DNA of 64,000 bases, from NCBI RefSeq assembly GCF_000189635.1, contig NW_002476534.1, positions 1 to 64,000 of the forward strand, in the 5' to 3' direction. The position numbers and the translations under genes were made by a program. This DNA comes from Tetrahymena thermophila SB210. Lineage: Eukaryota > Ciliophora > Oligohymenophorea > Hymenostomatida > Tetrahymenidae. The notes beneath the pieces are model-generated. The model searched no databases and was not told the origin of the DNA. It saw only the letters and a list, made by a program, of their open reading frames with translations. Positions 42,701 to 54,376 of this stretch are shown here, in pieces (within the stretch, counting starts at the first letter, position 1; the number at the start of each line of letters is the position of its first letter).

Positions 42701-43971
42701 TTTTAATCAAAAAGAATGTATCGTAATTGCAAAAAGAGTTTTTTGAATATTCAAACTTAAATTAAATGAGTTTTTCATAGATTATTTTTTGATTATTCAT
42801 TTAACCTAAATATAAATGTCCTAATTGTTAACAAAAGGATGAAGAAAACAACGATGACAGTAATGATGAAAAAGAAGAGGAAGAAGAGAAGAAAGACCCA
42901 ACAGCTGATTTAGATTTAAACATGCATTGCTCTCTAAAAGATCTCTAAATGAGAAGAGTACTTTTTTTTTCTATGAAGATGCTAATTTTTTCCATTTTAA
43001 TCTCAATATATTTTTTCTAATATTATAAATATACTTATAAATGAATTAATTTTTTTACTGTATTATTTCACTTATTTAAACTGAGCTTACTCAATATTAA
43101 TATAAACTATTAGATTGCTCACCTTAGGGTTTAAAGTTTAGTTGTCTAAGTTAAATGCAAGTCATGTAAATATGATACTGAACTAACTCTTTGTAATTAC
43201 TTAGATGGTTCTGGAGAGAGTGTTCTAGTAAATAATTTAATATGTGTCTCTTGCAATAGAATGGCTGCTATCTACTGCAGCAGGGAATTCGTTTGCAGTC
43301 CAGATTTAAATTTAGCATTCCGTGTTGGCAGCTTTACATGGCACATTCTCGATATAAGGCAAGTCAGCTATGTCGTTACTTGTGAAGGTTGTAACAGTAC
43401 TAAAGTTGTTGAAAACTATGTTACAGGAACTAATCACTCCAGTGATTGCCACTCATGCTTTAAAAATCTCTCATTTATTTACTTTGGCTTTAACATAGAA
43501 AAGAAGATAGACCATGAATATTTAGCTAAGAAAAAATCTAACAAAGTAAAGGAGCCATCTACAACTACCTCAATTCGTCCTAAGAAAGTTGGAACCTTCA
43601 AATAAGGAGAACCTCTTCCTAAAAACGGAGCATGCTCTCACTACAGACATTCTTGTCGTTTCTTCCGTTTCCCTTGCTGTGGTAAAGCTTTCCCTTGTGA
43701 TATATGCCATGACTAGTCTGAAAAGCATGAATAAATTTTGGCAAAAACAATGATTTGTGGGTATTGCAGCAAAGAGCAAAGCATCAAATAAGAATGCAGT
43801 GGTTGCTAAAAATTACTTGTTAGGATAAATTCTAATAGTGGATACTGGGAAGGAGGTAAAGGTACTAGAAATCAATAATCAATGAGCAGTAGGGATAGCC
43901 ACAAATTCACTGGATTGAGTAAAACTGTTTCAAGAAGAAAAATAAAAAAAGAAAACATGTAAAAAAAGTGA
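39708..43971 (+). CDS. CCCH plus CHY zinc-finger protein
   Basis: Three exons (introns 41493-42837 and 42958-43113) give 920 residues. The N-terminal 150 residues are Gln/Asn/Lys-rich. Two CCCH fingers follow: CRLYKAGKCFYGDKCKFRH near 161 and CKLFLDQGKCKYDKKCHFVH near 190, the C-x7/8-C-x5-C-x3-H RNA-binding type. A central folded region near 370-530 resembles the RWD-like domain between these fingers in fungal and protist homologues. After an acidic stretch come Cys pairs (CKSCKY, CVSCNR, CEGCNS), then a C-terminal CHY finger near 800-890 with ACSHYRHSCRFFRFPCCGKA, CDICHD, ICGYCSKEQ and GYWEGGKG. Whether it binds RNA, acts in ubiquitin transfer, or both is unknown. The 1345 nt intron is by far the longest in the window, so a missed exon is possible. 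Stop TGA. Confidence 0.85.
41493..42837 (+). other. Unusually long intron of the CCCH-CHY gene
   Basis: 1345 nt between the acidic exon ending at 41492 and the exon starting DEENNDDS at 42838. It is AT-rich with frequent TGA in all frames and begins GTAAGT. Just before the acceptor, a short frame containing KCPNC is open but is preceded by TGA, so I leave it out of the protein. A nested gene was looked for and not found. Confidence 0.6.
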
Positions 43972-46478
43972 AGTATTTATTTCTATGGAAAAAAAATATT
44001 ATAAGAATTTAAAAAAATTTAAACAAAAAAAGAATAATTTATTATCAATAACTATTTAAATCAATAAGAAATCAGAGAATAATGATAATTATTAAAAATT
44101 ACATTATTGCTGTTATATACTAGCTATAAAAAAATAAATAATAATAGTATATAAGTTTATGTATTGTATTTTTTTTATAAAAAAAATGTGTATTTTTCAG
44201 AAATATCTATTTATTTATTTTTTTAAGGACTTTCAAGTAACAGAATAAAATTCATCACTATTTGATTTAAAATATAAATGATGCATGTATTATTTTTTAT
44301 GTTTATTTGTTTTTTAATTTAAGAAGCAAGCTCATATTATATTTTATAAGAATATTTTTACTGAACAAATATATTCTTAAGAGTTTTAAAAAAATAACTA
44401 GTTGTTTATTTAAATTCTAAAAATTAGCTGGACAAATGCATACAGCTTATATTCATTAAAGTTTTTTATATGCGCTTGCTATCTTTTCTAATTAATCATA
44501 ATTTAAATAAAATCTCTCGATACTTGTACAATATCAGACTCTTTATGATCTACTGTTTAAAATTAATGATATTCTTTTCTAGTTCACTTGAATCTGTTTC
44601 TAAAAATCCTTAAGTGAAAAATATCTTAAGTATCGATCTCACTCACGCTTCTTCACATATTTCGAATTGAAAAATTTTGTAATACTTCTTGATAAGAATA
44701 AATTATTAAATTTTAAAATAATAAGACAAATAAAAAATAATCTCGTACATAACTTTTATAATAAATACAATTCCTCGTGAAAAGGATCTTAATTAAGTCC
44801 AAGGTAAGGTACCAAATGAATATTTTTTAAAAAATGTTAATACCTAGGTATAAAATATAATAGTTGATTAGTGATATATAAAGAATTAAGGTAATTAAGT
44901 CTATTATTTTTAATTATTTATTATTCTTTTAGATATTTTAATTATGTTAAATTCTATAATATATCAATTTCATAGCAATTCTTTTAAAATTGTATTGAAG
45001 AATTATTTTTAGTTCTACAATATTATTATAAAAGTTTTTCTTATTTTAATAAAACAAGTTTTCACATATTTTAAGAAAAATATTCTAATTAAGATCTCTT
45101 ACTTTAAAGGATTTTAAATTATTTGTAAAGTAGGCTTTTAAAAAATAAATTGTAGAATAATAATATCGATTAATTTTTACTCGATCTTATTTACTCTTCC
45201 AAGAATTAATTTAAATCTACAACCTGAAAATATTCAAAAGAAAAAGATTCCGTAAAAGTTGCAAGGCCATATTATTAACAAGTTTGGTTTAATTCAAATA
45301 AATACTTTTCTTTATAAAATTATTTGCGGTGAAATTTGAATAAAGATAAGAAATAATAAAATTAGGGTATAAATCATCACATTTGTTCTACTACTCTTAT
45401 ATGATGCGGTTTTGTATTTTTTAATGTGGTCCTTTCCTTATTTTAAAAATAATTCACTGGCTTTTTGATTATTTCAAAAATATTTACAAATCTAGTGGCT
45501 TTTAGATGTATGAATTAAGAAGGTTTTAGATTGCTATATAACTAACAGACAATAATAATTAATAGTGTTACTAGCCAAAACTCGATGAAAAAAAGAGCAG
45601 CCTTAGTAAATATGAAATAAAATAAATAAATTTTGAATGAGTTAGTGACTAAATGACAGGTTCTTTTGATTTAGCTTATTAATTAATCTGTTTCGCAAAA
45701 TTTATTGGTCCGCTAAATATTATTAGCATTTACCAATTAATCTAAGAAAAATTTGAATCACTTTGAAATAAAATATTAGAACCTGTAATTATTAATATTT
45801 TAACTACTTCTAGTTACTAATTAATAATTGAAGGGTGAAGCATTTCTTGTTGTTATTATTTTACACATTTTGAAGTCCGAAAATATCTATTTTCTTCAGA
45901 ATAATATATAACTAGAAAAATGTAAGGAAAACTATCTTATTTTCCTACTGTAAATCTTAACTTATAATAAAAACATAGCAAACACACTTACGCAAACCTA
46001 CCCGTAGAGCTTTCAGATAAATAACTTTAAGGGACAAAAATATGAGAAAATTGAGAAAAAAATTACCTTAAACATTTAAATTTCAAATTGGGGATACTTA
46101 AAAAATAGGATTTTAAATCTTTGAGTGGCAGGAAAAGGGAAGACCAAATTATATCTGATTATAGTTTTTTAAAGTTGGTAATTAGAATTGATCGAAAGAA
46201 ATGATAAAAAAAGAGTGGGTAGGAATTTGATTAGTAAAATAAGATACTAGAAAAGATTAATTACTCAAGATTCGCTCATGAAATTAACCTAATTAAATTA
46301 TGTCCTATTTAACTTCATATAAATATTTAATCAATAATAAATAAATAATAAAAACAAAAATAAAAATAAAAGAACAATTTATAACACTTAAAACAGACAT
46401 TAAGTATTTTTAAAGAAAATAAATAAATAAATAAATAAAATAATAAATAATCTTTAGACATATTTACATAATTAATAA
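43972..46478. other. Long intergenic region, possible degenerate coding remnant
   Basis: About 2.5 kb without a supported gene. Around 44430-44650 on the minus strand base composition rises, and one frame reads plausibly for ~40 residues (SSELEKNIINFKQQIIKSL) before TGA, but it has no start and no continuation. The rest is AT-rich. An (AAAT)n run at about 46417-46441 lies just upstream of the next gene. Confidence 0.45.
46417..46441. repeat. (AAAT)n microsatellite
   Basis: About six consecutive AAAT units directly upstream of the 135-residue gene, probably within its promoter or 5' UTR. It is simple sequence with no coding role. Confidence 0.8.
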
Positions 46479-46886
46479 ATGAATTCTCCTATGACTGCTT
46501 CCGAAAAAAAGAATACTCAACGCATCAAGCAAAGAGTGATCCTCCTTTAAGAATCCCTCACTTAAACAATGAAGGAAATAGAATAAATTCGCTAATACAT
46601 CTACGGTGAAAAAGAATCTATAGAAGACTATTTCTACGAGCAAGACTTGCTAGTCCTTTGCAATGATTTGACTTAGGGCAAAAAGACCAATGCATATGTA
46701 CTTTACTTACAATAAGTTAAAACAAAGTTTGAAATATTTTCTCTTGTTTTCCAAGAAATATTGAGCTTAGAAAATAAAGAGACTCTATCATCAAAAACCT
46801 TTAGACAAACAAGCAAAATTCACTAAAAACTTCGTTAATATTTTAACTACGAAGTACTCGATATTCCAGATGAATTCAGTCCTTGA
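46479..46886 (+). CDS. Unrecognised 135-residue helical protein
   Basis: A single-exon frame from ATG to TGA with clear Tetrahymena coding character: glutamines as TAA/TAG, frequent C-ending codons (ATC, CTC, TAC) and no interruption. The product is charged and helix-rich, likely a small coiled-coil protein (LLQESLTQTMKEIEQIRQY near residue 23, then YVLYLQQVKTKFEIFSLVF near 73). It has no transmembrane segment, signal peptide, Cys/His cluster or motif I can name. The C-rich codons contrast with the AT-rich flanks and suggest decent expression. It stands alone between long spacers. Function unknown; it could be a subunit of a larger complex. Confidence 0.75.
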
Positions 46887-49800
46887 AAGACTTCTTAGCT
46901 TGTTGGTTTAAATTAGCTTGAACACAAAAAAACAACTCAGTAATTATAATCAATAAAAACTATCCAATTTAAACATTATAATAAAATCTTCATTTTTAAT
47001 AATAATTAATTAACTAACTAACTAACTAACTAAATAAATAAATAACTAATTTCTAACGCAATCCGATAACACCCAGCAGCTATGATTACCAAAATAATAA
47101 AAATATTTGTAATTAATAATCTCAAGAGTATTCCTGACCAATTTTTTAAAAAACAAAAGAAAGGAAGAAAAAAAGGAACAACGAAAAACCAAACCAAAAC
47201 CCATTAAATAAACAAAAAAATTATTTTCAAAATTATTTTATAAAATTTTACATAAAATTCTCAAATTACTACTTAACCAACCAACTAATTACTAAACAAT
47301 TTTAATTTATAAATTTGAATGTTTACTTCCATTTTATTTTGTATGTACTAATGTATGAAATCAATCAATCACATTACTTACTAATTTTACAAAAAACACA
47401 TCTCAACTATTATATCTCAAATTAATATTATTAATATTATGTTGCATTTCTTTTTATTACTAAATGAATAAGCACGATATATTTTATTATCTTTTTTACG
47501 ATTCTAATGGTTTTATCATATGCATTTTTTATGTCATTCTATTCAAATAGAATACAGCTTTAACTATCAATTAATCGTATTTTTTATATTGCTGGAATCA
47601 AAAATTAAGAAATAAAATAAATAAATTAATAATATAGGGCTGAATTTCATTTGATATTGAGTGGTGTAAGTATATTCGAATTACATTCTTATCATCAATA
47701 ATTATTAATAGATATGCTTACATAATAATAAATCATTTATTTCAAAATTAAGATTATTATTTTTATTTTTTGTTTCAAAATATTTAACCAATCATACAAT
47801 TAAAAATTCATAAAATAACTTAAGAACAGTAGTAACCTTAAAATTGATTAATTCTTTTATAATTGGCTAATTTTAATAAATTTGTCTCAACCTGTACTTT
47901 AAGGACCATACTAAAGTATCATATATGTCTTTTTATAAAAATCAAAATACTGCTGGCTCATCTGATAATGGCTTAAGAATTTATTATAATTACTGGATGT
48001 ATGGATTTGTGAAAATAAACGCATGAATAGAATTTTTAAATTAATTGAATTTTGTATGAATAATCTTAATTTGCTAGCTTGATAGCTTTCTTGCTTATTT
48101 AATTACTTTCAGGAATTAAAGAAGAAGAAAAAAATAATTGATTTATCAAGATTCAATGGTTTTAATTAAAATTATTGGTATTTTTTTTATAAAAATGTGA
48201 TGATACTACATTAAATTTACATTTATCTTTTAAAATTATAAATTTGTTAAACATAATTAATATGAAAAGGAGTATGTGAGCATTCATAATTCCAATTAAT
48301 TTTAATATAATTCTTTTTGAGCGCAGCTAAAAGTTAATCAAAAATACTGCTATTTTATCATTAAGCTGTTTATTTACTCTAATAATATACTAAATATTTT
48401 TTTATTTTAAGCATGAATATATTAAATTGAATTATACTATGGTAAATCAAGTACTTGAATAATAAAAAATTAATTTCATGTAAATACTGTAAATACAAAA
48501 TTTTGAAAAAGTAAGTATAATTACTTTTTTTAAAAATATTAATTCAGAGAATGTTATTTATTATTACTATCAATAAATAATCCTAGGTATTCATTCATTT
48601 TAGTATTACTGAGATATTTTAATAAAAAGTTCATAAATAAGCATTTAACAAGTGAAAGCAAATATTACATTCATTGAAATATTAATAACATAAAACATTT
48701 ACTTAATACAATAGAACATAATTACTTATAGAATTCACATATCCATCAGTATTAAAATTAATTATTTCCTGTAATTTATAAGTCAAGTAAGGATTCATAT
48801 AAATCATAGATAGAAAGGTTGTAAACTAAAATTATAGTCCATTAAGTATTTACATTAACTTTTACTATATTATCTATAATAAAATATAAGTAAGAAGCTA
48901 AGATTCCTATTTTTAGTTTGATTAGGCCTAGCTCTCAACTCTTTATTGTGTTTGTTTACAAATTTAGAAATATTCAGTTACTCACAAATTAATTTTTGGA
49001 TGCTTTAAAGGTAGTTACATCCAATCACAAATAAATTTTTAAATATATTATATTTCAATTTTTATTTTTGTTGTTTCTAATTAGATCAGGTAGTCAGTTT
49101 ACAGTTTCCTCAGCCTCACCAATTAGATTTACATTAATGAATTTATTATAATTTTAAAAACATAAAATACACTTGCAAATTCTATAATAAAATCAAATAG
49201 CTTTAAAAAAACATAGCAACAAATTTTTTAAAAATTTGGCGATATTAAGCGAATGAATAATTATTAATTTCAAAGAGTTTTTCATCATTAAACAATCAAA
49301 GAAAATTCTAACATGATAAATATAAAAATGTATCCTCTTAGTTGATGGTATTTAAGAATAGAAATACATTTCTTTATATCTCATATATGCTTTGTCTATT
49401 TTTATTTAATTTTAGAAGCAACAATTATTTTTTATGAGAAAAAAGTTTCTAAAGGAAATTTAAAATATTAATTTTTGTAATGTGAAAAAAGTTAATTTCT
49501 ATTTCTATTTTTCTACAAAATAAAATTCTTTGAATAAATTACCATGCGCTTTAAAAATGATTAAATATTGAACATATTTTCACTTTTAATACTAAAATCA
49601 GTAAATTATTTTGCTTCAACGGAATTTACAAAACAAACACTGTTTGTAATCCCACAACAAAAATTCATTCAGTATGTATTAACATTAAAAAATGCTAAAT
49701 CTTTCAATTTACATTAAATTAGCTTAAGCAGAAAATTTAACGTTATTAAGATATTTACTGGTGCATTTTAAATAGAAAAATATCTTCAACTCTATTTAAT

Positions 49801-50464
49801 ATTTGCTTTTTGAAAAAAAAGTAATCCAAATAAAATTCTTAAAGAACTATCAAAATTATTTAGAATAGGCTCCAAAATTAACAAATTAATAACTTTATAC
49901 AAATTATGAATAACCAAAATTTCTGTAATATATAATCCTTTATTTTGCTAGAACAGATTATAAAAAGATGAAATTTCCTTTTGTTTGTTCGATTGCTTTG
50001 AATCAAAATCAAATTTAATTACATGGTATTTATTGAAGAGAATTTTATTAGTTTCTTATATAATTTTACACTTCAACGCAAACTGTAAATTTTTTAATTT
50101 ACTTGTTGACAGAAAATTTAGCAATGTTTCGTTTTAAAAAAATACTTTGTGCCAACTTTAGTTAACTAGCATAATACCATCCAAAAAATAAAAATAATAT
50201 TCCAACCAATATAATTAGGAGAGAAATACGTATTTAGATTTAGTAGTACTATAAAATATAAAAAGATTTACTCTTCATTTATAATATTAATAAATTAATT
50301 GATATTTATAGTTTGACTTACTATTTTAAAAATAATGAATGAATATCATGAATAAATATATACTAAAGGATAAAATTAGTCTATTACTTTTAATAAATCA
50401 AAAATCTTAAATTAATTTAAAGCATTATTTTATTTAAATAATTAATTAGTATTTAGACTAATAA
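46887..50464. other. Long intergenic region
   Basis: About 3.6 kb, the longest gene-free stretch here. I found no coding frame with ciliate codon bias, no RNA gene and no dispersed repeat. It begins just after the small helical gene with low-complexity tetranucleotide sequence. It ends at the 3' end of the minus-strand SANT gene, so two 3' regions meet here. Confidence 0.5.
47009..47046. repeat. (TAAC)n/(TAAA)n microsatellite
   Basis: About five TAAC units pass directly into about three TAAA/AATA units. This is simple sequence in the 3' flank of the 135-residue gene. Confidence 0.85.
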
Positions 50465-51692
50465 TCAGTCTTCATCGTCGTCATCATCCTCAGAACTGTC
50501 TTAATTATCTTCATCATCGTCATCATCTTCAAATATTTCCTCTTCATTTACAACTAATTCATCTTCTTCTTGATCTTCTTCTATATCATCTTCTTCACTT
50601 TCTTGTTCAGGATTTTTCTTTCTCTTTTTAATTTTAGAAGGCTCTTCTATTTGTTCATCTTCTTCATCATCTTCTACAATTTCTTCACTATTTATTTCAG
50701 ATTCCTAACTGTCGATGTCTTCCAATGAAATATCTTCTTCATTGCCTTCGGAATCAGAATTTATTTTCCTGTTATTTTTTCTTTTACCATTAATTGATTT
50801 CTTTTAGGAGTTAGTGGCTATTGGGCCATTTTATAATTCAGTTTCCTCGATGGCTAACACCTTATATTTCTTTTTGCCTGATTACTCTAAAGTTACTTTT
50901 GTTTCAGTTGAAGAATTAGAATTTTAATTTTATTCAAGATTATGATTTAAATTATTTAAGCTTTTGATAATACTAGGCTAAGCTATTGTTTCACCTTATT
51001 CAGCTAAACGTCTCACTATTTCAGCCTTCAAGTTGTACAAATGAGTTAAAATTTCTAAATTAGTAAACTTTTCATTTTCAATATCTTCTAAAGTCATATA
51101 TTAAGGTGCATGTTTCTTCACCTTTGGTAATTTAATTTCAGCAATTTATTTTGCAGAAAGTCCATATATTTTTCTATATAAATTAGTAGTAAAAAAAATT
51201 AATTTAAATCCAGATATTTAGTAAATTTAAATATTTATTTATTTGTTTGTTTGTTAGATATAAAAGAAAGAATGTAAAAAAAAATATTTATTATTCATTT
51301 GTTTATTATTTTTTTTACCTATTTTATTCTATTCTTCTTTTTCTTTCTTCTTTTGTTGGGTTGTCTCCTGTATTAATGATACAATTATTCTTTCTTAGAA
51401 CATCTTATTTCTTCATATTTTGGTTAAAAACAGCCTCTAAATCTATCTGCAATCCCATAAAATCACCCAAAGATTGCTACCCTAAAAGACGTTGAGTTTG
51501 CATGTAAATTTGACCAATACTCTTACCAGGCAAACAACCACTTTCCATGATTTTTTTCCATTTTCCAATACCGAATAATTATAATGCGCTTTTAAGAATT
51601 TTGACTTCTTCTTCTCTCCATCCAGGAGAAAGAGTGTAATTCCATAAAGATTTGGATTAATTGTGCTAAAATTTCCCTTTTTTCAATGACAT
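50465..51692 (-). CDS. SANT/Myb-like DNA- or chromatin-binding protein
   Basis: Two exons (intron 51174-51318) give 360 residues. A SANT/Myb-type three-helix domain lies near residues 22-75 (GWREEEVKILKSALQLFGIG, then KWKKIMESGCLPGKS), followed by a conserved-looking block with QTQRLLGQQSLGDFMGLQID and NNCIINTGDNPTKEER. This pairing of a single Myb repeat with the LLGQQSL block occurs in a protist and plant family of unknown role. The C-terminal ~170 residues are increasingly acidic, with long Asp/Glu runs mixed with a basic patch (KIKKRKK), a layout common in nuclear chromatin or nucleolar proteins. The intron joins exons in phase 2 inside NRKIYGLS. The 3' part seen on the plus strand as GATCATCATC-like runs is this acidic tail. 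Stop TGA. Confidence 0.82.
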
Positions 51693-52775
51693 TTTACAAA
51701 TTTGTTCTAAATACCTATAAATTTTTTATTTCTATTTACTAGTTTTTTAAGTATAAAAATTATGATTTATCAATTATGCACTTTTAAATATTATATTTGC
51801 ATCAAGTTTTCTTTTTTAATCTCAAATTATTAAAATTTTTGTAGAGTTATTGAAATTTGGCGGAATGGAGGGAATATTATGTGAATTTGAATATCGCTTT
51901 AAAAAAATCATAATGAGTAGAACTTCAAACATTTACTAGATGCAAAAATAATATAAATTTATATTTATTAAATATTTAATTTTAATCATTTAATTAAAAT
52001 TTAAAAACTCCAAATAAATAAATAAATTAGTCACCAATAAATTATTAAATGTAAAAAATTACTAAAATAGTTATTAATGTTTTAAAAAAGAATAAAATAA
52101 ATTTTGATTGATCAGTTAGTTGTGCATTTATTGATTAAATTAATTCAATCAAAGCCAAATCTTAATATTTCTTTAAATAATAAAATTAAATAAAATAATC
52201 TAAATAATTTTTTTTAATTTTAAAAGATTATTTTTAGATAAACTCAATTCAACTAAAATTTTTATTGAAATTAAATAAAAAAAAGTCTAATTAAATTTTC
52301 TTTTAATTTTTGATAATTGTTTTTAATTGAAAATTTAATTAAAATTATTTATTTATTTTTTAATTGAAATATAAAAAAACCTTATTAAATTTGGTTTAAT
52401 TTTAAATTATTTTTTTAATCAATTAAATTCAATTAGAATACTTTACTTATTTTTTAATGGAAAAAACAAATCTTTGATGAAATTATAAAAAATTGATAAT
52501 TTTCTTCTTTCTAATTTTAAAAAATATAGTTTCAAATTTTTATTAAATTTTTATTAAAAGATTAAAAATTTTGAATTTGTTTGCATTCTATTAAAAAGTT
52601 GAATTAAACGAATGATAAGATATAAAAATAGTTAGCATGATTAATAAAAATCATATTATAGACAATATTTTATAAATTTTAATAATACTTTTTTGTTTCA
52701 TTTAAATTAATAATTTTTTTTATTGTTTTTGTTTTGATATAAAAATTCACTTACACATTTCGAATTGCATATGCT
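51693..52775. other. Intergenic spacer
   Basis: About 1.1 kb of very AT-rich sequence between two minus-strand genes, with long A and T runs. It holds the SANT gene promoter and the 3' region of the U2AF-like gene. A possible alternative 3' exon of the U2AF-like gene was considered here and not supported. Confidence 0.5.
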
Positions 52776-54376
52776 TCAACGAACTTGTAACAAGGGTCTA
52801 AAGTTTAAATTAAATCCTTATTCTGGGATGTTGTATATTTTTAAGCTCTATCCATTAAATAATCTGCCTTAGTTTGTTTAAATCGCTAATTATACTGCTT
52901 CTTTAGTAGCATACTATACAAATAAAGTACCTGCTTTTGCTGTTTTTATAAAAAAAAATGATTAATTTTAATAAAAATTAAAATAAATTTACCTCCTACA
53001 GTTGCTTAATATGGCCTAATAATAAAATGGAATTCAATTGTGCCATATCTTTCAAATTCTTCAAGTAAATCAGCATGCAAATCTTACCAATTTTCTTCAG
53101 TTAATTCGCCCTCAGTTCCTAATTTGATTGTGTTAGTTACTTTAATAATTGTAGATATTAAATCAGTTTTTTTATTTTTATTTTTATCATCACCACTGTC
53201 TTAGAATAAATTTTCAGTGACTTTGATAAGCTATGCTGCGACTTCGGCTTCTCTTATAGCTAGCTGAGTAAGAGCTGCTACACTTGGTTAAGTTAAATGA
53301 TTATCACAAATTCTGAAAAGCTTGCATTCTGTTTAAAAGAATTAAAATGAGCCAAGTTTATACATTAAATTAGTTTCCTCAACAGAAGAAAATTCAATAT
53401 TTGCAGTTTTATTTTCTTCATTTATTTCACAATCTATGACAGGATTGTCATTACCATCATTGGCTAAATGCTTTTCCTTCATAAAGTGATTGATATAACT
53501 TATAATATCTAATTTATCTAATCCTAACTCAAGAGGAACATTTTGAAGTTAAATCTTACGCTGCTTTTCTGTTTGCTTTAGAGTAATTTCATCAGGCCTA
53601 TTATTTTTAGATATTCTAGGCAACCATTAAAATCCATCATAAAAGAATTTCTCAGTGTCTACTTGCATATTATTACTATCACAGAATTTATCGTTTTCTT
53701 TGTTTTTTTTCTTTCTTTCCTTGCTCCTACTTGAATTTTTAAGCTATGAGTAATATTCTCCTAAATTTCTTTTTTCTCTTTCAAGTCTTCTCAGTTCAGC
53801 TTCGCTCAGTTTCTTTTTATTTAAAGATGAAGAACGTCTTCTTCTGCGAGATCTGGACCTATCCGAAGAAGATTAAGAGGATGAAGAAGAAGATGAAGAC
53901 GAAGAGTGATGTCTTCTTTTTCTTTTGCTGCTATCATGTCTTTTCCTTGATTTATCTCTCTTGCTTCTTGATGAATGTCTCTTTCTACTAGAGCTTTTCT
54001 TTCTATCTTTTTCTCTTTTGCTACGGTGACGAGAGCTACTTCTATCTTTGTCACTCTTTGACTTTCTTTGATCGCGAGAAGAAGACCTTCTTTTTTTAGA
54101 TTTTTCATCTCTTTTCTTTTTTTCTGAGTTACTGCGACTTCTTCTATCCTTCTCACTTTTTCTGTCTTTTTTCTTGTGATCCTTCTCCTTCTTATGTTTT
54201 CTATTACTAGGTGATCGCTTCCTCTCTTTTTGATCGTTTTCATTAGCTGGGGTATCCTATTATATATTTTAACCTTTCAGAGCTCCTTCGTTATTGTAGT
54301 TACTATTACTTGTTTAGTTATGCAAAATCTACTGCTGTTGCTCGTCGCTTAAAACTGATGTCTCTAATGTTGTCAT
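52776..54376 (-). CDS. U2AF2: U2AF large-subunit-like splicing factor
   Basis: Two exons (intron 52940-52992) give 515 residues. U2AF65 binds the polypyrimidine tract and recruits U2 snRNP to the 3' splice site. An RS-type domain fills about residues 52-185, rich in Arg, Ser and Lys with SSSSSSSSSSQSSSDRSRSR-like runs. The linker FYDGFQWLPR and an RRM1-like region (RKIQLQNVPLELGLDKLDI, then ANIEFSSVEETNLMY) follow. A C-terminal U2AF-homology motif has EEFERYGTIEF, AGTLFVQYATKEA and the RxF element in GRLFNGQSLKI. No second RRM is visible between these, where human U2AF65 has one; a helical segment takes its place. Another reading frame across the last exon is also open, so the final ~45 residues deserve checking. 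The ATG follows a purine-rich leader and gives a Gln-rich N-terminus. Confidence 0.82.

Noticed and set aside
46417..47046. Tetranucleotide runs as origins or attachment sites
   Set aside because: They are ordinary microsatellites of the kind expected in an AT-rich genome; nothing links them to replication or integration.
43972..50464. tRNA or snRNA genes in the long spacers
   Set aside because: I saw no box B (GGTTCRA-type) sequence, no cloverleaf and no snRNA core motif.
53821..54243. Basic minus-strand open frame beginning MKTIKKRG
   Set aside because: It is a shifted frame over the RS domain of the U2AF-like gene; the neighbouring frame gives a proper RS domain and continues into the RRM-like and UHM regions.
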